Positions 1-5,845 of a stretch of DNA of 5,898 bases are shown here, in pieces. Position 1 is the stretch's first letter, and each line of letters opens with the position of its first letter. Source of the DNA: Candidatus Zhuqueibacterota bacterium 4572_119 (lineage in GTDB: Bacteria > Zhuqueibacterota > Zhuqueibacteria > Thermofontimicrobiales > Thermofontimicrobiaceae); the NCBI GenBank assembly GCA_002084535.1, contig NBLI01000178.1, positions 1 to 5,898 on the forward strand, written 5' to 3'. Position numbers and translations under genes: made by a program. A model generated the notes under the pieces. That model was not told the origin of the DNA, did not search any database, and was given only the letters and a program-made list of their open reading frames with translations.

Positions 1-554
1 GAGTATAAATCCATTGTTCGATTGGCGCGATATTCAAACCGGTTAAAATCACCTTCGTCTTTGTTCAAGTAAAATAGGTTACCCTCGTTCAAGGACAGAT
101 TTCTATAATTCCCGCGTTCTACCGGAATCGCTTCAATCCTGTTAGATATTCCATCAAAATCAATACTGATATCCCCATCTTCCTTATCTTTACCCTCTTT
201 CTTCTTTTTATCAGCGTTCGGTTTGTCAGAAATTTCTTCATCGCTTTTAAACGGTAAAAGTGAGGGGACATCCTTTTGCAGTGTCAGGTAATATATTCCG
301 GCTACTTTTTTGTAAACCATCTCCCATTCAAAATCACAGAACGTGGGATTAAAACGTCGGTTGGAAAGAAAGAATAAATATTTTCCACAACCTGAAAAAA
401 CCGGACTAAAATCATTAAAAATTCCCTGGCTTACAGAAACTGACTTCCCGGAGTTCAAAGAATAAATATAGACCTGGTAAGCCAATTCTTTATTCATTAT
501 TGTAAAAGTCGTGCTAATTTTTAATCCATCAAACGCCTGAAATATTGACTTGGA
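1..554 (-). pseudogene. Tricorn-like S41 peptidase, displaced continuation (second propeller, partial)
   Basis: This stretch is open on the minus strand from just after a TAA at 555-557 to the window edge. It continues the protease whose N-terminus is at 589-1614, but in a different frame. Recognisable Tricorn-family text starts near 545 with AFDGLKIS, a degenerate form of the SPDGKWIA blade motif. It continues through VYIYSLNSGK, then NDFSPVF, KYLFFLSNRRFNPTF and LTLQKDVPSLLPFKSDEE. A Lys/Asp-rich loop, the ISNRIEAIPV segment and GNLFYL follow. These mark the end of the second beta-propeller before the C1, PDZ and C2 (catalytic) domains, which would lie left of position 1. The first in-frame ATG is at 497-495, inside a blade and without a ribosome binding site, so independent translation is unlikely. 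The long stop-free run shows that the decay is recent or that the break is an assembly error. Confidence 0.8.
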
Positions 555-588
555 TTATCTAATTTATCCAAAGTGTTTTGGCTAATAA

Positions 589-1614
589 TTAAGGTACGGT
601 AAAAACTTCACCACGAGCTACAACCAAAGCCCTTTTTCCTGAAGGAGAAATGTCAACACCAGTAATCAATCCATCCACCTTTTCCCAACGGGGTCGAGCC
701 TCTTCGGGATCAGCCTTAATTTCTACGTTGACTTTTTTTGTTTCTCCAGTAATGACGTCCAGGACCCAAAGTGAACCAGCAATCTCATAAACAATTTTGT
801 TCCCGCCTTTGCTGGGACGTCTAACATCATAATTTTTGTGTTGAGTTAACTGCTCAATTTTTGATGTATTGATGTCATAGGAATATAAATTTAAAACGCG
901 GCCTCTGTCAGATGAAAAATAGATTTTATCACCAATCCACATGGGGATTCGATCCGTGCCGCCATAAGTGGTTAACTTGCTGTCTTTCATTTTTTCAAAA
1001 TCAAACAAATAAATATCCTGTGCCGTCCCACCTTTATATCGTTTCCAGGTTCTATTCTCGCGGGAAATTCTGTTGTACGCAATCTTATTTCCATCGGGTG
1101 AAAAACTGCCCTGAACTGCTTCATGCATAATCAACTCTTCCAGTCCGCTGCCATCAGGAGCAATCATAAAAAGTCGGGAAAAGCGACTCCAACTTTTCCT
1201 TCCGGAAGTAAAGATAATTTTATTTTTGGTGGGATGCCAGCCAACTACCTGATCTCCACCCGGATGAAATGTTACGCGGGTAATATTCCCACCAAAAACA
1301 TCCATTACGTAAACATCAGTGTTCCCGTCATATTGCCCGGTAAAAGCGATGAGTTTACCATTCGGCGAAAACTTTGGAAATGATTCGTCGCCGTCATGAA
1401 TAGTGAGCCGTACAGCGATTCCACCATCCGCGGGTGCTTTCCAGATATCAGAGCCATGGACAAACACGATTGTATTTTCGTGAATATCCGGGAAACGCAT
1501 GAGTGGTCGTTTCCCCGCGTCAGGCGACGCCATTAATTGAAAAGAAAAAATGACGACAAAAACAATCAACGAAACAAAGAGCTTGTTTCGTAATCGTGAA
1601 TTAAATTTTTTCAT
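589..1614 (-). CDS. Tricorn-like S41 peptidase, N-terminal part (prematurely terminated)
   Basis: The predicted product has 341 residues, against roughly 1,050-1,100 for complete bacterial Tricorn-like proteases, which degrade peptides and are exported in this group. Residues 1-29 form a signal peptide: MKK, a basic stretch, the hydrophobic core LFVSLIVFVVIFSF, and probable cleavage after LMA. The first beta-propeller follows, with PD40/WD40-like blades. These include SFPKFSPNGKLIAFTGQYDG (79-98), VVGWHPTKNKIIFTS (123-137), GSFSPDGNKIAY (169-180), PMWIGDKIYFSSDR (224-237) and DISPSGKRALVVARGEVFTV (321-340). RTWKRYKGGTAQDI (188-201) is typical of the family. The frame stops at TAA (591-589) straight after EVFTVP, where relatives continue with AEKG and the second propeller. 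That propeller resumes in another frame at 545 and below. Without the peptidase domains any product would be an inactive secreted propeller. The start is supported by AGGAG seven bases upstream. A sequencing or assembly error is the main alternative to a true pseudogene. Confidence 0.88.
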   Translation of the reverse strand: MKKFNSRLRNKLFVSLIVFVVIFSFQLMASPDAGKRPLMRFPDIHENTIVFVHGSDIWKAPADGGIAVRLTIHDGDESFPKFSPNGKLIAFTGQYDGNTDVYVMDVFGGNITRVTFHPGGDQVVGWHPTKNKIIFTSGRKSWSRFSRLFMIAPDGSGLEELIMHEAVQGSFSPDGNKIAYNRISRENRTWKRYKGGTAQDIYLFDFEKMKDSKLTTYGGTDRIPMWIGDKIYFSSDRGRVLNLYSYDINTSKIEQLTQHKNYDVRRPSKGGNKIVYEIAGSLWVLDVITGETKKVNVEIKADPEEARPRWEKVDGLITGVDISPSGKRALVVARGEVFTVP

Positions 1615-1620
1615 AACATT

Positions 1621-1626
1621 ACTCCT
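1621..1626 (-). promoter_or_regulatory. Ribosome binding site of the Tricorn-like gene
   Basis: Read on the minus strand this is AGGAGT. Its AGGAG core sits seven bases before the ATG at 1614. It fixes the start ahead of the signal peptide and shows that this genome uses Shine-Dalgarno initiation for at least some genes. I could not identify a convincing promoter in the 102-base gap to the ABC-F stop codon, so co-transcription with that upstream gene is possible. Confidence 0.7.
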
Positions 1627-1716
1627 GTTTAATGATTGTGAATTACATAACAGAATAATTACGGTATAAAATTCATTTTGTTTAACTTTTTTGAAATATT
1701 TTTAATCTATGAGAAC

Positions 1717-3672
1717 TTATCCATTGTTGGATAAATCGATTTTTGCCAGTAATCCTTCCAATTCTTCCTGCGCTTTCTCCCACTTTTCAAAAAACTCCCG
1801 TAATCCATTTTGCACTTCGTTGAATTCCTTTTGCGAGGAAACAGCTAATTGGCTATTTTTATAAGTATCAGGGTCAGCTAAAAGTTCTTCTAATTCTGCT
1901 TTACGCCTCTCCAATTCTTCAATTTTTGCTTCGGAAAATTGAATTTCCTGTTTCAGGTGATTTCGTTTTTTGCTTATCTGCTGCCGGGCATTGGCTTCAA
2001 TCTTTTTTTGTTCTTTTGTTTTTTTAAAATCATTTTTTTGTTTTGTTTTTTTCTTACTTGCTTCATTATTTTCAGTTTCCTTTTCACGAAACCTTAAATA
2101 ATCAGAATAATTGCCCTCGTATTCTTTTAATCCGTGATCCTTTATTTCTATGATCCTGGTTACCAGTTTGTCTAAAAAATACCTGTCGTGAGAAATGATA
2201 AGCAGCGTTCCGTCAAAATCCGCCAGCGCGATTTCCAACGCCTCTTTTGAAGCCATATCAAGATGGTTAGTGGGTTCATCCATTATCAGAAAATTAACCG
2301 GTGATAATAGAATTTTTGCCAGAGAAACCCGTGCTTTTTCACCGCCGGAAAGGATGTTTATTTTTTTAAAAACATCATCCCCGCTAAACTGAAAAACACC
2401 AAGGATATTTCTGATTTTGGGAATATATCGCGTTGCAACTGTCGCTTCCACTTCATCATAAATTGTCAAGTCCTGGTTTAAAGCCTCGACCTGATGCTGG
2501 GCATAATAGCCAATTTTGGTTCTTTGCCCAAATTGAATATCACCGCTGACAGGTGACAATTGTTTAACCATCAAACGCGTCAATGTTGTTTTTCCGGCGC
2601 CGTTTACTCCAACCATAGCGATTCGATCGCCACGGTAAATGTTCAAATTTATATTTTCCAATACCCAGTTATTGTTATATCGAAATGACATATTGATAAA
2701 TTTAACCACATCTTTATAACTTTGCACTTCAGAGGTTAATTTAAAATTAATTCTCGGAGGAGGAGGTGGAATAGCAATTTCTTCAAGTTTTTCCAGTTGC
2801 TTAACTCTGCTTTGAACCTGAGTAGCTTTGGTATTTTTATAGCGAAACCGGTCGATGAATTTTTGCTGACGTTCACGTTCAGCTTTCTGTTCCTCGCGTT
2901 TTTTCTGCAACAGAATTAGATTCTTCTCTTTCTGCTTTTCATAGAAATGGTAGTTCCCCGGGTAGTGCGTAAGTTTGCCAAACTCTAACTCATAAATTTC
3001 ATGCGCTAACCGGTCTATAAAAAATCTGTCATGAGAAACGATAACCATACTGCCGGAAAAAGTCAGTAGGTATTGCTCCAGCCATTCCAGGGAAGGTAAA
3101 TCAAGGTGATTCGTAGGTTCATCGAGTAAAAGTAAATCAGGCTTTTGAATGAGCAGGCGGGCAAGATAAACACGCATGCGCCAACCACCGCTGAATTGTG
3201 TAATTGAGCTATCAAAGTCCTTGTTTTCAAATCCCAAACCAGCGAGAATTGCTTTGGCTTCTGCTTCCAGGCGGTAACCGCCTAAAAGTTCATAGCGCTG
3301 CTCAAAATTACCGAGTTGCTGTAATATTTCCTTGTTGTCTGAACTTGAATTTTCTAATTTCTCGTGCAATTCCGTGATTTTTTTTTCTAACCCGATTATT
3401 TCGCTGCTACCCTCAAGCACAAGACCCAATATGGAATTTTCCTGCAAATTAAGTTCTTCCTGGGGCAAGTAACCAATGGTGTAATTTTTCGGACGAATTA
3501 TCTTTCCTGCTTCCTGCTTGATTTCTCCTGTTAGCAGCCTGAGCAAGGTAGTTTTACCAGCACCATTTGGACCAATCAAAGCGGCTCTCTTTCCGGCCTT
3601 GATCACCCAACTAACTGATGACAATAATTCACGTTGTCCGATCGAATAATTTAGTTCATGAATTTGCAGCAT
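1717..3672 (-). CDS. ABC-F family ATPase (Uup/YdiF-like translation factor)
   Basis: This is a complete 651-residue soluble protein with two fused ATP-binding cassettes and no membrane segment, the hallmark of ABC-F proteins that act at the ribosomal E site. Cassette 1 has Walker A GPNGAGKT (34-41), signature SGGW (161-164), Walker B LLLLDEP with catalytic Glu185, and switch His214. The charged helical interdomain linker (about 240-325), which contacts the P-site tRNA in the family, contains a run of five prolines (302-306). Cassette 2 has Walker A GVNGAGKT (355-362), signature LSGGEKAR (441-448), Walker B MDEPTNHLD with Glu466, and His495. All catalytic residues are present. A Lys-rich spacer (530-560) leads into a C-terminal coiled coil (about 560-648), as in Uup and related members. 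The start MLQIHELNYS is the normal family start, although no Shine-Dalgarno site precedes it. The subfamily, and whether the role is housekeeping or antibiotic protection, cannot be decided here. Housekeeping is more likely given the length and the coiled coil. Confidence 0.95.
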   Translation of the reverse strand: MLQIHELNYSIGQRELLSSVSWVIKAGKRAALIGPNGAGKTTLLRLLTGEIKQEAGKIIRPKNYTIGYLPQEELNLQENSILGLVLEGSSEIIGLEKKITELHEKLENSSSDNKEILQQLGNFEQRYELLGGYRLEAEAKAILAGLGFENKDFDSSITQFSGGWRMRVYLARLLIQKPDLLLLDEPTNHLDLPSLEWLEQYLLTFSGSMVIVSHDRFFIDRLAHEIYELEFGKLTHYPGNYHFYEKQKEKNLILLQKKREEQKAERERQQKFIDRFRYKNTKATQVQSRVKQLEKLEEIAIPPPPPRINFKLTSEVQSYKDVVKFINMSFRYNNNWVLENINLNIYRGDRIAMVGVNGAGKTTLTRLMVKQLSPVSGDIQFGQRTKIGYYAQHQVEALNQDLTIYDEVEATVATRYIPKIRNILGVFQFSGDDVFKKINILSGGEKARVSLAKILLSPVNFLIMDEPTNHLDMASKEALEIALADFDGTLLIISHDRYFLDKLVTRIIEIKDHGLKEYEGNYSDYLRFREKETENNEASKKKTKQKNDFKKTKEQKKIEANARQQISKKRNHLKQEIQFSEAKIEELERRKAELEELLADPDTYKNSQLAVSSQKEFNEVQNGLREFFEKWEKAQEELEGLLAKIDLSNNG

Positions 3673-3712
3673 AAGTTTTTATTTTAAATTCAATTTTTCA
3701 GGTTAAATATAA

Positions 3713-3741
3713 TTTTTAATTCCAACCAATTCTCTTATCAA
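3713..3741 (-). promoter_or_regulatory. Candidate promoter for the ABC-F gene
   Basis: On the minus strand TTGATA (3741-3736) and TAAAAA (3718-3713) are separated by exactly 17 bases. They match the sigma-70 consensus at five and four of six positions, and the leader to the ATG would be about 34 nucleotides. The -35 overlaps a small hairpin (TCTTAT/ATAAGA, 3733-3746) just after the aldo/keto reductase stop. The region is very A/T-rich, so a chance match is possible, and in Bacteroidota-type lineages the consensus differs. Confidence 0.3.
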
Positions 3742-3748
3742 TAAGAAC

Positions 3749-4666
3749 TCAAGGTACCGCATAACCCTGGCGAGCTTCCAGGAGTCTATACCAATCTTCT
3801 CTACTATAATGAATATCCAATGCTTGTTTTGCGTCTTTGATACGCGATGGAGTTGTTGTACCGATGATTGGTAAAATTTTCGCTGGGTGTTTGAGCAGCC
3901 ACGCCAACATTATAATCCAGTTTTCGGTATTGTATTTTTTTGCCTGAAAGTCGAATTCGGACTTGATACGCATTTCGTCCTCTACAGTGAATGTATTTCC
4001 CCACGCCGGGTAGGCGACACCGCCCAATGGGCACCAGGCTTGCGGAGTAATTTTTAATTGCTGGCATTGATCCAGAGTTCCATCGGTTAAGGACGTAATA
4101 TTATGAATGTTGATCTCGACCTGGTTCACTAACAATGGTTGCTCACAATACGATTGCAGCATGGAAACCTGAGATGGACTAAAATTGCTAACGCCAAAAT
4201 TTAGAACTTTTCCCGAATTCAGAAGCTCCAAAAAAGCACCAGACACTTCTTCCGCGTGAAGAAGATAATCAGGACGATGCAATAGCAGAAGGTCGATGTA
4301 TTCTGTATTTAATCTCTTCAATGAGCCTTCGACACTTTTAATGATATATTTTTTCGAGAGATCATATCGGGCGGGATCATTTTTGTAGGGATTGTCTTTT
4401 TTCCGCACCCCGCATTTACTGGTAATAATTATTTTATTTCGATCATAGGAAAGCTCTTTTAAAACTTCAGCAAATAATATTTCACACTCCCCACCGCCAT
4501 AAATATCAGCATGATCAAAATGGTTATAGCCTTGTTCAATTGCGGTCAGGAGGGCTTGCTTTCCTTTTTTGCGGCTTTTATTTGAATTATCTCCAACAAC
4601 GCGCATGCAGCCATATATTAAACGAGACGATAAAACTTCACTGCTTCCAAGCTTATATGATTCCAT
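3749..4666 (-). CDS. Aldo/keto reductase (YdhF-like)
   Basis: This predicted cytoplasmic NAD(P)H-dependent carbonyl reductase folds as a TIM barrel. From the ATG at 4666 it has 305 residues, normal for the YdhF-type branch. An in-frame TTG eight codons upstream (4690) is possible, but it would add only a poorly conserved leader and has AAAGG directly against it with no spacing. The ATG leads straight into the conserved YKLGSSEVLSSRLIYGCMR. The catalytic tetrad is complete (ATG numbering): Asp51 in FDHADIYGGG, Tyr56, Lys84 in TSKCG and His130 in LLLLHRPD. Cofactor-binding stretches GVSNF (158-162), NQVEIN and PIIGTTTPSRI near 266-276 are present, and the end GYAVP matches the usual end of relatives. 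The physiological substrate cannot be predicted. It lies 76 bases upstream of the ABC-F gene on the same strand, so the two could be co-transcribed, but no functional link is apparent. Confidence 0.93.
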   Translation of the reverse strand: MESYKLGSSEVLSSRLIYGCMRVVGDNSNKSRKKGKQALLTAIEQGYNHFDHADIYGGGECEILFAEVLKELSYDRNKIIITSKCGVRKKDNPYKNDPARYDLSKKYIIKSVEGSLKRLNTEYIDLLLLHRPDYLLHAEEVSGAFLELLNSGKVLNFGVSNFSPSQVSMLQSYCEQPLLVNQVEINIHNITSLTDGTLDQCQQLKITPQAWCPLGGVAYPAWGNTFTVEDEMRIKSEFDFQAKKYNTENWIIMLAWLLKHPAKILPIIGTTTPSRIKDAKQALDIHYSREDWYRLLEARQGYAVP

Positions 4667-4762
4667 TTTTTCTGTTTTTAAAGACAGCAACCTTTAACTT
4701 AGGTTATTACCTGAAATTCTAAAATGAAAATGTTAAATCACACACAATTTCAATATTTACTT

Positions 4763-4815
4763 TGGAGTGCATCGACTGTGTCGATGCAATGAATTGACAC
4801 AGTCAATTCACTCCA
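4763..4815. repeat. 53-bp nested palindrome (BIME/REP-like element)
   Basis: The outer stem TGGAGT (4763-4768) pairs with ACTCCA (4810-4815). It encloses two perfect 8-bp hairpins with 3-base loops: GCATCGAC-TGT-GTCGATGC (4769-4787) and GAATTGAC-ACA-GTCAATTC (4791-4809), separated by AAT. The loops are complementary, and GACTGTGTC in arm one is the exact reverse complement of GACACAGTC in arm two. The whole element is therefore also one long imperfect hairpin centred on 4789, with 25 opposed positions and only three mismatches. Two inverted palindromic units of this kind resemble the BIME arrangement of REP sequences mobilised by TnpA-REP (RAYT) transposases. That assignment is an inference, and no transposase is present in the window. 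The element lies about 100 bases upstream of the reductase start. Confidence 0.85.
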
Positions 4816-4830
4816 TATCTTTAAAATAAA

Positions 4831-4849
4831 GAGTTATCGTTAATAACTC
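4831..4849. repeat. Short hairpin, 7-bp stem
   Basis: GAGTTAT (4831-4837) and ATAACTC (4843-4849) pair perfectly around a 5-base loop, CGTTA. It lies 15 bases to the right of the nested palindrome. No T-tract follows on either strand and no gene ends nearby, so a terminator role is not supported. Confidence 0.45.
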
Positions 4850-4941
4850 GATTTCAATTTAGACCTTATGTTTAATAGTACCAGAGATTCGCCAAAAAAT
4901 GAATCTAATTTTATGCGTAAAGCTTTTTTTTGAATCATGAG

Positions 4942-4976
4942 ATTCCAGTATCCGCCAAAAATCGGTGGAACTGGGA
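4942..4976. repeat. Long imperfect hairpin, possible RNA structure
   Basis: TTCCAGT (4943-4949) pairs with ACTGGGA (4970-4976) through one G-T wobble. After a bulged A at 4950, TCCGCC (4951-4956) pairs with GGTGGA (4964-4969), again through one G-T wobble, leaving the loop AAAAATC. That gives about 13 pairs. ATTCCAGT (4942-4949) is also the exact reverse complement of ACTGGAAT at 5075-5082, so an alternative distal pairing exists. I recognise no riboswitch or known RNA family here. Confidence 0.4.
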
Positions 4977-4997
4977 GCAGTGCCTAAAAGTTGATAA

Positions 4998-5013
4998 AAC
5001 CGTTGAAACGGTT
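4998..5013. repeat. TGAA-loop hairpin (copy 1)
   Basis: The plus-strand sequence AACCGT-TGAA-ACGGTT is a perfect 6-bp stem with a TGAA loop. It shares loop and orientation with the two hairpins at 5342-5357 and 5383-5402, though the stems differ in sequence. Read on the minus strand it is followed by TTTT, so weak intrinsic termination of transcripts from the decayed corrinoid gene is conceivable. Confidence 0.5.
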
Positions 5014-5180
5014 AAAATATTTTAGTTGCTATTAAAAACACCATATCCCAACTTTTCAGAATTGTACCCGTGGAACTGGAATGACACAACATAACTAATT
5101 GTATTTCAAGCTAATAGCTAACTGCTAAAAAGCTGTTTCAAATTTTTTGATAGTTAGAAATATTTTCAGTGAGAATCGAT

Positions 5181-5208
5181 TAACGGTTTAATTAAACCGG
5201 TTATAACC
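5181..5208. repeat. Overlapping palindromes built from GGTT/AACC blocks
   Basis: A perfect 16-bp palindrome, CGGTTTAATTAAACCG, occupies 5184-5199. It overlaps AACCGGTT (5195-5202), which overlaps GGTTATAACC (5199-5208). With a one-base bulge the first palindrome extends by TAA/TTA (5181-5183 with 5201-5203). The blocks alternate GGTT and AACC and recall the stem of the hairpin at 4998-5013. An operator, a degraded repeat copy or chance are all possible, and there is no nearby active gene start to which an operator could be assigned. Confidence 0.5.
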
Positions 5209-5306
5209 AACTAAATGTTCAGGCAGTGATCAGCGTATTAATTAGTCCGTCAAAGCCGGTTTTAGAAATAAATGAATATTAATAAATTAGCAAATAAAAC
5301 ATGTAA

Positions 5307-5739
5307 CTATTCCGCTTGAGTCGTCTCTTTATAATTTTGTAAGCTGCTGAAGCAGCTATTTGCTTTTTGGTTTGCATTACGCCACCATGCTGAAGCATGG
5401 TGTTCGTTCAAAACTCGCGCGTGAATTGTGTCTTTCATATTTAACATGGTTGTTGTTAACAAAGCTGACAAACCAATAACTTTGACTTCATTACTTTGAA
5501 CGGCTTCCAGGTATTTATCAGGGCTGACATCCACACCGAGGTCGATAACTTCAAAACCACCGCCTTCAAGCATCATACCGACAAGATTTTTACCAATGTC
5601 ATGGAGATCGCCTTTCACCGTGCCCAATGCGACTTTTGCCACAGGCTCGACTCCTGTTTCAACCAACAAAGGCCGTAAAATTTCCATTCCCGTTTTCATG
5701 GCTCTGGCGGCGATTAATACTTCTTTCCAAAGTTGCCAT
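5307..5739 (-). pseudogene. Corrinoid (B12-binding) methyltransferase-associated protein, decayed
   Basis: The surviving core belongs to the MtbC/MttC-like corrinoid proteins, which carry a methyl group between a substrate methyltransferase and a tetrahydrofolate or similar acceptor. The longest in-frame ATG is at 5699 and gives 130 residues, against about 210 for the family. It has the cobalt-ligand motif DLHDIG (31-36, His33 as lower axial ligand) and the SxL motif in GLSALLTTTM (77-85), but lacks the final GG motif. Family sequence stops near MKDTIHA, and the remaining residues are encoded by two palindromic repeats. Upstream in the same frame, EVLIAARA still matches the helix before MKTGMEILRPLL, so 5699 is not the natural start. 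The likely original start is the ATG at 5739 (MATLE, a common opening of this family) with a strong ribosome binding site. About 75 residues are missing between MATLE and EVLIAARA, and the joint shifts the frame by one base. A functional protein is very unlikely. Confidence 0.85.
5342..5402. repeat. Pair of TGAA-loop hairpins inside the corrinoid gene remnant
   Basis: Two perfect hairpins in plus-strand orientation are separated by 25 bases: AGCTGC-TGAA-GCAGCT (5342-5357) and CACCATGC-TGAA-GCATGGTG (5383-5402). The second extends by ACG/CGT (5379-5381 with 5405-5407) across a small internal loop. They lie exactly where homology to corrinoid proteins ends, so they look like an inserted REP-like or MITE-like element that replaced the C-terminus. 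No target-site duplication or transposase was found. The shared loop and orientation with 4998-5013 suggest one repeat family. Confidence 0.7.
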
Positions 5740-5746
5740 TTTGATA

Positions 5747-5754
5747 CCTTCCTC
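5747..5754 (-). promoter_or_regulatory. Strong ribosome binding site marking the original corrinoid gene start
   Basis: The minus strand reads GAGGAAGG seven bases before the ATG at 5739. It points to that ATG, and not the one at 5699, as the ancestral start. Translation from it now reads MATLE and then leaves the family frame. A TATAAA at 5790-5785 could be a -10 box about 50 bases upstream, but no good -35 accompanies it. Confidence 0.6.
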
Positions 5755-5845
5755 TTTTAATTCGGGAAACTTACATTTTGGTTTTTTATAGAAAAAGTTA
5801 GTAACCGATCACAGGTGAGACCATTAAATGAAAATGAAATTGGAC

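Larger units (their letters stand above)
4691..5306. other. Gene-free region rich in inverted repeats
   Basis: About 600 bases lie between the aldo/keto reductase and the decayed corrinoid gene, with no supportable coding frame on either strand. The region holds the 53-bp nested palindrome (4763-4815) and hairpins at 4831-4849, 4942-4976 and 4998-5013, plus a palindrome cluster at 5181-5208. A weaker arrangement at 5118-5157 has an outer stem CTAACT/AGTTAG enclosing two tiny arms (GCT-AAAA-AGC and TCAAA-TTT-TTTGA); this may be chance in A/T-rich sequence. The 10-mer GTGGAACTGG occurs twice in direct orientation (4965-4974 and 5070-5079). The promoter of the reductase should lie at the left end. 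TAGAAT-like and TTGTGT-like boxes exist there, but with poor spacing. Confidence 0.6.

Noticed and set aside
912..1383. Plus-strand open frames opposite the Tricorn-like gene
   Set aside because: They lie antisense to clear propeller coding sequence and resemble no protein; they are shadows.
2195..2392. Plus-strand open frame opposite the ABC-F gene
   Set aside because: It covers the antisense of the second cassette's conserved motifs and has no start signals of its own.
3804..4067. Minus-strand frame overlapping the reductase
   Set aside because: It lies inside the reductase in another frame, and the reductase frame carries the full set of family motifs.
4667..4690. Extended TTG start for the reductase
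   Set aside because: The extra eight residues are not family-like, and AAAGG directly abuts the TTG with no spacing; the ATG at 4666 fits better.
4540..4722. Plus-strand 60-codon frame across the reductase start
   Set aside because: It is antisense to the conserved N-terminus, lacks a ribosome binding site and has no recognisable features.
4763..4849. CRISPR array or intrinsic terminator
   Set aside because: There are no repeated units with spacers, no T-tract after the stems, and no gene ending beside them.
4940..5000. Cobalamin riboswitch for the nearby corrinoid gene
   Set aside because: The hairpin lies downstream of that gene, and I could not find a B12-box sequence on either strand.
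5020..5095. 26-codon minus-strand frame beginning near 5092
   Set aside because: It is very short, has no ribosome binding site or homology, and lies in repeat-rich non-coding DNA.
5496..5678. Plus-strand 60-codon frame opposite the corrinoid gene
   Set aside because: It is antisense to the B12-binding motif region; a shadow.
5809..5818. TCAC-AG-GTGA palindrome as a CRP-like site
   Set aside because: Only ten bases long, with the wrong spacing for a CRP site; likely chance.
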